The notes beneath the pieces were generated by a model. It saw nothing but the letters and a program-made list of their open reading frames with translations, did no database searches and was not told the origin of the DNA. Source: Paracoccaceae bacterium (GTDB taxonomy: Bacteria > Pseudomonadota > Alphaproteobacteria > Rhodobacterales > Rhodobacteraceae). Taken from it: a stretch of DNA of 5,084 bases. The stretch lies in assembly GCA_002683355.1 (NCBI GenBank), contig NYTF01000025.1:7838-12921 (forward strand), given 5' to 3'. Both the position numbers and the translations under genes were made by a program. Numbering within the stretch: position 1 is the stretch's first letter; the number at the start of each line of letters is the position of its first letter. Shown here piece by piece: positions 1-5,084 of this stretch.

Positions 1-28
1 TAGCACAGGTTTATTAAATAAATACTAA

Positions 29-820
29 CTAATGGCCCAAGATCTGACTTAAAAATAATTTTGTTCTATCAGACTTTGGATTATCAAAAAATTCTTTTGG
101 CTCATTTTCTTCCACTATTTGACCATCATCCATAAAAATTACTCTATTAGCGACCTGCCTAGCAAAACCCATTTCATGAGTAACGCAAACCATTGTCATT
201 CCTTCTTCTGCAAGCTCGATCATCGTGTCCAACACTTCCTTAATCATTTCTGGATCGAGAGAGGAGGTCGGTTCATCAAATAGCATTATTTGAGGCTTCA
301 TACAAAGCGATCTTGCAATCGCAACTCTTTGTTGTTGACCGCCAGATAATTGACCAGGGTATTTATCAGCTTGCTCAGGTATTTTAACCTTTTCAAGATA
401 ATGCATAGCTGTTTCTTCAGCTTCTTTTCTAGCCATCTTTCGTACCCAAATGGGCGCTAAAGTACAGTTTTCTAAGATTGTAAGATGTGGAAACAAATTA
501 AAATGTTGAAAACACATTCCAACTTCTGATCGAATCTTATCTATATTTTTTAGATCCGAAGATAATTCGGTTCCATCAACAACTATTTTACCTTGTTGAT
601 GTTCCTCAAGGCGATTTATACAACGAATTAGAGTAGACTTACCTGATCCAGAAGGACCACAAACAACAATTCTTTCCCCCCGCCGAACTTCCAGATTAAT
701 GTCTCTTAAGACATGGAAATTTCCAAACCATTTATTCATATCAGAAATATGGATTGCAATTTCATCAGACACCTCCATTTTGGAGCGATCAATTGCTCGT
801 TCTGTGACTACATCAGACAT
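29..820 (-). CDS. aapP: General L-amino acid ABC transporter, ATP-binding subunit AapP
   Basis: This is the cytoplasmic ATPase that powers amino acid import through AapQ/AapM. All the nucleotide-binding motifs are visible in the 263-residue product: Walker [10 protein letters not shown] (55-63), Q-loop Gln105 in [13 protein letters not shown] signature LSGGQQQR (158-165), Walker B IMLFDEP (178-184) with catalytic Glu183, D-loop SSLD (186-189), and H-loop His215 in VTHEMGFA. The stretch [13 protein letters not shown] (117-129) is characteristic of the AapP/BztD branch of polar amino acid ATPases, and the length is normal for the family. The ATG at 820 is chosen over Met16 because a consensus AAGGAGG lies 5 bases upstream at 826-832. 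The gene follows aapM after 10 bases, and its ribosome binding site overlaps the aapM stop, so translational coupling is likely. It ends with TAG at 29-31. The D-loop has Ser where Ala is more usual, which is probably neutral. Seen: the motifs. Inferred: the substrate range, which could be general amino acids (Aap) or Glu/Gln/Asp/Asn (Bzt). Confidence 0.97.
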   Translation of the reverse strand: MSDVVTERAIDRSKMEVSDEIAIHISDMNKWFGNFHVLRDINLEVRRGERIVVCGPSGSGKSTLIRCINRLEEHQQGKIVVDGTELSSDLKNIDKIRSEVGMCFQHFNLFPHLTILENCTLAPIWVRKMARKEAEETAMHYLEKVKIPEQADKYPGQLSGGQQQRVAIARSLCMKPQIMLFDEPTSSLDPEMIKEVLDTMIELAEEGMTMVCVTHEMGFARQVANRVIFMDDGQIVEENEPKEFFDNPKSDRTKLFLSQILGH

Positions 821-825
821 TTAAG

Positions 826-832
826 CCTCCTT
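826..832 (-). promoter_or_regulatory. Consensus Shine-Dalgarno of aapP overlapping the aapM stop
   Basis: The minus strand reads AAGGAGG five bases before the aapP ATG. Its first two bases are the last two of the aapM TAA stop codon (833-831). This is the best ribosome binding site in the window. It fixes the aapP start at 820, and the overlap suggests that ribosomes finishing aapM can re-initiate on aapP. Confidence 0.85.
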
Positions 833-2114
833 AACTGTTATCAGTTTTCAATTTTCGTTCCAAATATTGCGAATATTGTGACATGCCAAAACAACAAATA
901 AAGAACATCAATCCAATTGCCACATATAACTCCCAGTAAATACCATTCCATTTTTGATCAGCTCTTATCAGAGATGCGAGACCAACAGGGTCTAAAAGAC
1001 TAATGATGGAAACCAAAGTAGTATCTTTAAATAATCCAATGAAAGTATTCACAATGCCTGGAATAGAAATTTTAAGCGCCTGTGGCATTATTATAAGTCT
1101 TTGAGATTGCCAATAGCTCAAACCAAGTGCTGCTGATGCTTCATGTTGACCTACTGGAAGGGCCGCTAAACCTCCCCGAATAACTTCAGCCATATATGCT
1201 GCTGAAAAAATTGTAACCATTATAATAACTCTTATTATAATATCAAAAGATGTTCCTGGCGGTAGAAAATAATTTAATAATACTGATGCCACGAATAATA
1301 ATGTTATAAGGGGTACACCCCTTATAAACTCAATGAAACCTACACAGATCATTTTGACTAAAGGCAAGTCTGACTGTCTACCAAGTGCCAAAAGTATACC
1401 TATGGGAAAAGAGGCCGCTATTCCCGAAAAACCAACAATCATCGACAGTAAAAATCCACCAAATTGCAGAGATTCTATTAAAACTAGGTTGATTGGAAGG
1501 ATATACTTAAACAACGCAATAAATGGACCTGCGATAAAAATAAAATATAAAAAGAAAAATAATATTGCTGCGGTAAAGCTGAATCCGGAAGATAGTTTAA
1601 ATTTATTTTTTGCAAGAAAAAATACCAGCCCAGTTAGACTAATAGCGAGATAAATAGAAAACACTGGCCAAATCGACCCCCCCCACAAAAGCCAGACAGC
1701 AATGCCTGGATAAATCAATGAAAACCAGAAAAATCTTGCAAAACGTGGTATCAAAACAGGCGCTATTGATATAAATAACAATACGAACGTTAAAATAGGT
1801 CTCCAATATTCTTCAGTAGGGTAAAATCCAAATAATAATTGACGCCATCGAGCGCCAATTACAGAAAAGCAAGCCACATCAGGATTAATATCAAGGCATT
1901 CCCGAATCGAATTTGCCGTCCAAATCCCACCGTAAGCCCAAGGAATGAAATCTCTTAAGCAAACATAAATAAAATAAACTGATAATATGGTTAAGAGCGA
2001 GTTCAACCATCCAGAAAACAAATTTTGACGTACCCAACGTATTGCATTACTTTCCGTAATTGGCGGTGGCGATTGTGGAATCTCTTTTTCTCTGACGAAG
2101 CTAATATTTGACAT
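831..2114 (-). CDS. aapM: General L-amino acid ABC transporter, permease subunit AapM
   Basis: This inner-membrane permease would pair with AapQ to form the amino acid channel. The 427-residue product has a hydrophilic N-terminus (1-34) and a first membrane segment at about 35-53. A periplasmic stretch follows, with RECLDINPDVACF (71-83) and RQLLFGFYPTEEYWRP (91-106); these are hallmark sequences of the AapM/BztC family. Several more membrane segments lie at about 105-203. The C-terminal half (about 215-420) is a BPD_transp_1-type domain. Its EAA loop, HEASAALGL (324-332) with PQA at 344-346, is the docking site for the ATPase. The length is somewhat above rhizobial AapM and close to Rhodobacter BztC. 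The ATG at 2114 is one base after the aapQ stop and is preceded by AAAGGG about nine bases upstream. The gene ends with TAA at 831-833. One oddity is an uninterrupted run of eight G in the coding strand at codons 144-147 (Trp-Gly-Gly-Ser). The family assignment is firm. The choice between the names aapM and bztC is not. Confidence 0.95.
   Translation of the reverse strand: MSNISFVREKEIPQSPPPITESNAIRWVRQNLFSGWLNSLLTILSVYFIYVCLRDFIPWAYGGIWTANSIRECLDINPDVACFSVIGARWRQLLFGFYPTEEYWRPILTFVLLFISIAPVLIPRFARFFWFSLIYPGIAVWLLWGGSIWPVFSIYLAISLTGLVFFLAKNKFKLSSGFSFTAAILFFFLYFIFIAGPFIALFKYILPINLVLIESLQFGGFLLSMIVGFSGIAASFPIGILLALGRQSDLPLVKMICVGFIEFIRGVPLITLLFVASVLLNYFLPPGTSFDIIIRVIIMVTIFSAAYMAEVIRGGLAALPVGQHEASAALGLSYWQSQRLIIMPQALKISIPGIVNTFIGLFKDTTLVSIISLLDPVGLASLIRADQKWNGIYWELYVAIGLMFFICCFGMSQYSQYLERKLKTDNS
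1677..1684 (-). repeat. G8 homopolymer inside aapM
   Basis: The plus strand has eight consecutive C, so the aapM coding strand has G8, spanning the end of Trp144 through Gly146. The reading frame is intact through the run, with family-typical sequence on both sides. Runs of this length can slip during replication or be miscalled in sequencing, and a one-base change here would truncate the permease. Confidence 0.9.
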
Positions 2115-2115
2115 T

Positions 2116-3330
2116 CTACAAGCCCTTTATTTGAAAAGAGCGATTAAAATAATTTATAATAGCAGAGACACATAAAGAAACACATAAATAAAAGCCCATA
2201 AGCAAAAGCATAGATTCCAACTCTCGACCGGTTTGATTCAATGTAATTCCCCCAAGGGTACCTCTCACGTCCATATACCCTACAGCTATAGCTAGTGAGG
2301 AGTTTTTGGTAAGGTTTAAATAATTTGAAATCATCGGTGGCACGATTACTCGAAGTGCCTGAGGTAAGATAATCAAATTCATAATTCTACTTGGCCGTAA
2401 TCCGAGTGAAGATGCCGCTTCTGTTTGTCCCTTAGAAATAGCCAATATCCCTGAACGAACAATTTCACCAATAAACGCAGAAGTATATAATGAAAGAGCT
2501 AGTGTTAAGGCAATAAATGAATTTCGTACATATATACCATCTTTAAAATTAAACCCCTTTAAATACGGATATTCTAACGAAACTGGGCCACCCAAAATAA
2601 AATAAAATAAAATAGATGGTATAAAAAATATTGCTAAAGAAATCCAAAACTTTGGTAAATTTTTGCCAGTTTCCTCTTGAAGATTTTTAGCATATCTTCT
2701 GAACAAAAAAATTGCAGCTAAACTAAGAATAAAAATCAATATGAGATAAACAGAACCATCACCCCAAACTGGACTTGGAAAATAAGCTCCTCTATTAGTA
2801 ACTGCAGTACTTTGAAAAAAAATCATAGAAGCTTCTGGGTCGGCACCTTTAAACGCTCGGGGTGCTGGTGTAAACTCAGTTAAAAGAGCAAATATCATTA
2901 CAATCCAAAGCAAAATTGGGATATTTCTAAACCCCTCAATGTAAACAGACATCAATTTCGCCACAATCCAGTTTTTAGAAAGCCTTAATATTCCGACGAA
3001 AACACCAATGATAGTCGCTATTATACAACCGATAAATGCTACTAGTAACGTATTTAAAATACCAACTAATGCTGCGCGTCCATGTGTGCTATCATTGGTA
3101 TATGGAATTAATCTTTGATTTATATCATAGCCAGCGCGCATCCAAAGATAAGAAAAATCCACATCTTTTCCTAAAAGCGCTAGATTTTTGACTGTATTGT
3201 CTACCAACCAGAAGACGACTGAAACAAAAATGATAAAGGCGATAACCTGCACCGTAGTAGATCTATAGCGCGTATCACCTAATAACATTCCCAGTCTAAA
3301 TTTTTCGACAGGAAGCTTAACTGAACTCAT
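2116..3330 (-). CDS. aapQ: General L-amino acid ABC transporter, permease subunit AapQ
   Basis: This is the second inner-membrane permease, the partner of AapM. The product is 404 residues, close to the roughly 400 of rhizobial AapQ. A cytoplasmic N-terminus leads to a first membrane segment at about 27-44. The family-typical periplasmic stretch AGYDINQRLIPYTNDSTHGRA (66-86) follows, then further membrane segments at about 88-115, 123-152, 193-211, 228-247, 271-290 and 373-397. YIEGFRNIPILLW (130-142) matches the conserved VEVFRNIPPLL-like region of His/Glu-type permeases. The cytoplasmic EAA loop is GQTEAASSLGL (301-311) with PQA at 323-325. The ATG at 3330 is the first Met of the frame and gives the usual N-terminus, but it lacks a recognisable Shine-Dalgarno: the 12 bases before it are T-rich. 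It sits 63 bases after the aapJ stop, behind a terminator-like hairpin, and ends with TAG one base before aapM. Expression is therefore probably below that of aapJ, which is an inference. Confidence 0.95.
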   Translation of the reverse strand: MSSVKLPVEKFRLGMLLGDTRYRSTTVQVIAFIIFVSVVFWLVDNTVKNLALLGKDVDFSYLWMRAGYDINQRLIPYTNDSTHGRAALVGILNTLLVAFIGCIIATIIGVFVGILRLSKNWIVAKLMSVYIEGFRNIPILLWIVMIFALLTEFTPAPRAFKGADPEASMIFFQSTAVTNRGAYFPSPVWGDGSVYLILIFILSLAAIFLFRRYAKNLQEETGKNLPKFWISLAIFFIPSILFYFILGGPVSLEYPYLKGFNFKDGIYVRNSFIALTLALSLYTSAFIGEIVRSGILAISKGQTEAASSLGLRPSRIMNLIILPQALRVIVPPMISNYLNLTKNSSLAIAVGYMDVRGTLGGITLNQTGRELESMLLLMGFYLCVSLCVSAIINYFNRSFQIKGL

Positions 3331-3344
3331 AAAAAATCAATCTA

Positions 3345-3381
3345 TAAAAAGAAAAAGGGTGCACAATTAAAGTGCACCCTT
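3345..3381 (-). terminator. Intrinsic-terminator-like hairpin between aapJ and aapQ
   Basis: On the minus strand a perfect 10-base-pair stem, AAGGGTGCAC paired with GTGCACCCTT (3381-3372 and 3364-3355), encloses a 7-base loop. It is followed at once by a T-rich tract, TTTCTTTTTATA. It begins 12 bases after the aapJ stop, and the T tract lies only on the minus-strand downstream side, so it acts on aapJ transcription. Because aapQMP follow in the same direction without an obvious promoter of their own, it most likely terminates part of the transcripts and protects the aapJ mRNA 3' end, giving more binding protein than permease. Such hairpins after binding-protein genes are common in ABC transporter operons. 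Confidence 0.85.
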
Positions 3382-3393
3382 CATATTTATTTC

Positions 3394-4410
3394 TTATCTA
3401 AATGGAGGAGAATATAGAATTCCACCATTGGTCCAAGAATTGTTCACACCACGTTCGATGTTTATACCACTTGACGCTCCAAGATTTCTCTCAAAGATTT
3501 CGCCATAGTTACCAACGTGTTTAATGGCATTATACATACCATCTTTAGGCATGCCCATCATCGCCATCATATCATCATCTCCAGTACCTAGAAGACGGTG
3601 AATTTCAGCGTCCTTGGTATCAGAAAAACTATCGATATTTGCAGATGTAATACCTTTTTCTTCGGCAATTACCAACGCGTTCAGTACCCAACGACCAACG
3701 TCAGCCCATTCATCATCTCCGTGACGAACAAGAGGGCCTAATGGCTCTTTTGAAACGATCTCTGGAAGCACAATATGATCACTTGGGTTTTCCATATTGA
3801 TTCTTGTTCCATGAAGAGCAGATGCGTCTGTTGTATAAGCATCACATGCACCAGCTAAATACTGCTGCTTTGACTCAGCGTTATCTGAAGTTGGTAAAGG
3901 CTCATAGCTCATGCCATTAGCTTTAAAATAATCAGCTAAGTTTAACTCAGTTGTTGTCCCAACTTGGATACAAATAGTCGCGCCATCTAGTTCTAAAGTT
4001 GAACTAACACCCAATGATGTTTTAGCCATGAAGCCTTGTCCATCATAATAAGTTACGCCTAAGAAAGTTTGTTTTAGATCTGTGTCACGACTGTAAGTCC
4101 AAGTTGTATTTCTTGCCAAAATATCAACTTCACCAGACGCCAGAGCAGTAAAACGTACTGAAGACGATAATGGTGTAAATTTCACAGCCATTGGATCATT
4201 AAAAATAGCTGCAGCAAGAGCACGACAGTAATCTACGTCAAACCCAACATTTTTACCAGAATCATCAACCCCAGAAAAGCCTGGAGAACCAGTAGAAACA
4301 CCACATTTAACATGGCCTCGTGCAATCGTATCATCTAAAGTTCCTGCAGCTGCAACTCCGGCAGTTAAGCCTACAATCGCCGCTACACTAAGAAATAGTG
4401 ATTTTTTCAT
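3394..4410 (-). CDS. aapJ: General L-amino acid ABC transporter, periplasmic binding protein AapJ
   Basis: This is the solute receptor that binds L-amino acids in the periplasm and delivers them to AapQM. The product is 338 residues, normal for the family. A Sec signal peptide is clear: MKK, a hydrophobic core (residues 5-19), then VAAA with probable cleavage after Ala22. The mature protein is a family 3 solute-binding protein. It has GFDVDYCRALAAA (56-68), RNTTWT (100-105), which is diagnostic of AapJ/BztA, QVGTTTELNLADYF (149-162), CDAYTTDASAL (189-199), VGNYGEIFERNLG (299-311) and the C-terminal WTNGGILYSPPFR. Four cysteines (36, 62, 147, 189) remain after cleavage and may form disulfides. 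The frame stays open upstream to 4596, but the start at 4410 is preferred because the signal peptide begins there and AGAGGT (4415-4420) lies four bases upstream. An acidic, Met-rich stretch at 278-292 looks unusual. The gene is first in the operon and is followed by a terminator-like hairpin. The exact ligands cannot be read from sequence. Confidence 0.96.
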   Translation of the reverse strand: MKKSLFLSVAAIVGLTAGVAAAGTLDDTIARGHVKCGVSTGSPGFSGVDDSGKNVGFDVDYCRALAAAIFNDPMAVKFTPLSSSVRFTALASGEVDILARNTTWTYSRDTDLKQTFLGVTYYDGQGFMAKTSLGVSSTLELDGATICIQVGTTTELNLADYFKANGMSYEPLPTSDNAESKQQYLAGACDAYTTDASALHGTRINMENPSDHIVLPEIVSKEPLGPLVRHGDDEWADVGRWVLNALVIAEEKGITSANIDSFSDTKDAEIHRLLGTGDDDMMAMMGMPKDGMYNAIKHVGNYGEIFERNLGASSGINIERGVNNSWTNGGILYSPPFR

Positions 4411-4414
4411 AATT

Positions 4415-4420
4415 ACCTCT
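4415..4420 (-). promoter_or_regulatory. Shine-Dalgarno of aapJ
   Basis: The minus strand has AGAGGT four bases before the ATG at 4410. Together with the signal peptide it decides the start against the longer open frame that reaches 4596. Confidence 0.75.
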
Positions 4421-4424
4421 TTAT

Positions 4425-4453
4425 AAAACCCCTCCCAACAGCGGGCGGGTGTT
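4425..4453 (-). promoter_or_regulatory. GC-rich hairpin in the aapJ 5' leader
   Basis: On the minus strand ACCC-g-CCC can pair with GGG-ag-GGGT around a GCTGTT loop, with two outer A-T pairs beyond a mismatch. It ends in TTTT five bases before the aapJ Shine-Dalgarno. If the TATAAT box at 4460-4465 is used, the transcript would start at or next to this hairpin. It could then stabilise the mRNA 5' end, or act as a weak attenuator or translational control element. The pairing is seen in the sequence; the role is inferred. Confidence 0.45.
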
Positions 4454-4459
4454 CCAACC

Positions 4460-4465
4460 ATTATA
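4460..4465 (-). promoter_or_regulatory. Candidate -10 box (TATAAT) for aapJQMP
   Basis: The minus strand has a perfect TATAAT 49 bases before the aapJ ATG, predicting a start near 4453 and a leader of about 43 bases. At 16-18 bases further upstream only poor -35 matches occur (for example TCTTCT). If real, this promoter probably needs an activator. The inverted repeat at 4486-4501 lies about 40 bases upstream of the predicted start. A TATAAT can occur by chance in AT-rich DNA. Confidence 0.45.
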
Positions 4466-4485
4466 GTTAGAATCATTTGAATAGA

Positions 4486-4501
4486 AGAGCTGTAAAGCTC
4501 T
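4486..4501. repeat. Inverted repeat AGAGCT-N4-AGCTCT, possible operator
   Basis: Perfect 6-base arms flank GTAA. The centre is about 40 bases upstream of the transcription start predicted from the TATAAT box, a typical place for an activator that contacts RNA polymerase. If transcription starts further upstream it could instead fold as an RNA stem-loop. I do not recognise it as the site of a known regulator. Confidence 0.4.
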
Positions 4502-4528
4502 CTGAACGCCCACAATGAACGTTTCAGA
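4501..4528. repeat. Inverted repeat TCTGAACG / CGTTTCAGA
   Basis: Eight base pairs with one bulged base can form between 4501-4508 and 4520-4528, around an 11-base spacer. It abuts the inverted repeat at 4486-4501, sharing one base. Two adjacent dyads suggest either two protein sites or a structured RNA leader for aapJ. Confidence 0.35.
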
Positions 4529-4605
4529 CCCCTTGCGTCAAGTCCGAAGGATAAATTTAACCAGATAATAAGGAAAATAGTGGTATTTTTTATCAATATT
4601 TAAAT

Positions 4606-4620
4606 AAAATACTGTATTTT
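4606..4620. other. Weak AT-only hairpin after the ATP12-family gene
   Basis: AAAATA and TATTTT arms flank a CTG loop, 12 bases past the stop codon of the upstream gene. The stem has only A-T pairs and is followed by mixed A/T sequence rather than a clean T tract, so it is at best a poor terminator. No better one is visible between the two genes. Confidence 0.2.
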
Positions 4621-4632
4621 TTTTATTAAACA

Positions 4633-5084
4633 TCAAGATAGCAATGTTGATATTTCTATAGCTTTTAGAAATTCTAACTTTTTTAACTCAATATTTTGTT
4701 TCTGTTCTACATCCTCACCCCAAATACTTGCCTGCCAATTTTCATCAAGTATTGCCGCATTCCATATACTTTCTGCAGACATAGTATTTTCCAGTGCAGC
4801 TAAGCCTAAAATATAGGATCCTGAAATAGTGACCAACTTATTAAAAACAGTTAACTGGAAACTGCTCATTTGTGTCATTTGTGAAACCAATGATTCAATA
4901 GATTTGGGATGTTGTCGTATTGGGATTACGCCAGTAGTAATATTTAATTTAATATAAAACCTGTTTTCAGCCCAACTTATAAATGGATCCCAAATTAAAA
5001 TCTGCTCATCTATTAACTCTTGAGGTTTTTCTGCTCGATAAAAAAGTAAATCAGTATCAGCATATTCTTCTAGTATTTTTTTTG
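4633..5084 (-). CDS. atp12: ATP12-family F1-ATPase assembly chaperone (C-terminal part)
   Basis: The minus-strand frame is open from the right edge of the window to a TGA at 4633-4635. It gives 149 residues of a protein whose N-terminus lies outside the window; full-length bacterial members are usually well over 200 residues. In order, the visible part shows an ADTDLLFYRAE block (about residues 9-19), then WDPFISWAENRF, TTGVIPI, SGSYILGLAALE in the middle, and DENWQASIWGEDVE (about 113-126). This order and these blocks match the ATP12 family (Pfam ATP12, COG5387). ATP12 binds the F1-ATPase alpha subunit and helps assemble it with beta. In eukaryotes it works in the mitochondrial matrix; the bacterial protein would be cytoplasmic. 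A TTG codon at 4890 is only an internal Leu, not the start. The gene runs in the same direction as aapJ but is separated by 222 bases, so it is probably a separate transcription unit. I assign it by motif memory, without a search. Confidence 0.85.
   Translation of the reverse strand, partial: KKILEEYADTDLLFYRAEKPQELIDEQILIWDPFISWAENRFYIKLNITTGVIPIRQHPKSIESLVSQMTQMSSFQLTVFNKLVTISGSYILGLAALENTMSAESIWNAAILDENWQASIWGEDVEQKQNIELKKLEFLKAIEISTLLS

Noticed and set aside
1..28. Possible terminator after aapP
   Set aside because: Only an AT-only near-palindrome (TTTATT/AATAAA with a one-base centre) is visible. It is too weak and too close to the window edge to call.
775..820. Internal Met16 as an alternative start for aapP
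   Set aside because: No ribosome binding site precedes it comparable to the consensus AAGGAGG placed correctly for the ATG at 820.
713..901. Plus-strand open frame of 62 codons spanning the aapM-aapP junction
   Set aside because: It is antisense to two firmly identified genes, has no family resemblance and crosses their junction; it is a shadow frame.
1333..1653. Plus-strand open frame of 106 codons inside aapM
   Set aside because: It lies wholly antisense to the conserved AapM frame, has a low-complexity Lys/Asn/Ile-rich composition and no recognisable domain.
29..4410. A novel system hidden in the operon
   Set aside because: All four genes match the Aap/Bzt amino acid transporter in order, length and motifs, with no extra or fused domain and no unexplained gap.
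4425..4453. G-quadruplex in the aapJ leader
   Set aside because: The G runs are split between strands (GGGCGGG on plus, GGGAGGGG on minus), so neither strand has four runs; an ordinary hairpin explains them better.
4411..4596. 62-codon N-terminal extension of aapJ from an ATG at 4596
   Set aside because: The standard signal peptide starts at 4410 with its own Shine-Dalgarno, and the extension would bury it. The open frame reads through the promoter region and inverted repeats.

Overview
The window carries the C-terminal part of one gene and a complete four-gene operon, all on the minus strand. Transcription runs from high to low coordinates. The base composition is AT-rich (estimated by eye at under 40% GC). 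The upstream partial gene encodes an ATP12-family F1-ATPase assembly chaperone, a family known from alphaproteobacteria and mitochondria. The four-gene set is the Aap/Bzt type of general L-amino acid ABC transporter, which is typical of alphaproteobacteria. Together these suggest an AT-rich, probably free-living or marine, alphaproteobacterium. I cannot name the genus from the sequence.

Layout in the direction of transcription: (1) 5084-4633, the last 149 codons of an ATP12-family chaperone, running off the right edge. (2) 4632-4411, a 222-base gap with an AT-rich first half and a second half rich in inverted repeats. It contains a consensus TATAAT box, a dyad upstream of it, a GC-rich hairpin just before the ribosome binding site, and a clear Shine-Dalgarno sequence. 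(3) 4410-3394, aapJ, the periplasmic binding protein. (4) 3381-3345, a strong intrinsic-terminator-like hairpin with a T-rich tract between aapJ and aapQ. (5) 3330-2116, aapQ, and 2114-831, aapM, the two membrane subunits, separated by one base. (6) 820-29, aapP, the ATPase, whose consensus Shine-Dalgarno sequence overlaps the aapM stop codon. The last 28 bases (1-28) hold nothing I can identify.

The four proteins form one uptake system. AapJ would capture polar or general L-amino acids in the periplasm, AapQ and AapM would form the heterodimeric channel, and AapP would supply ATP-driven power. The hairpin after aapJ and the lack of a recognisable ribosome binding site before aapQ suggest that the binding protein is made in excess over the membrane complex. 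I see no mobile element, CRISPR array, tRNA or rRNA, and nothing that looks like a previously undescribed system. The points worth a second look are regulatory: the structured aapJ leader, the internal attenuator, and a G8 tract inside aapM.
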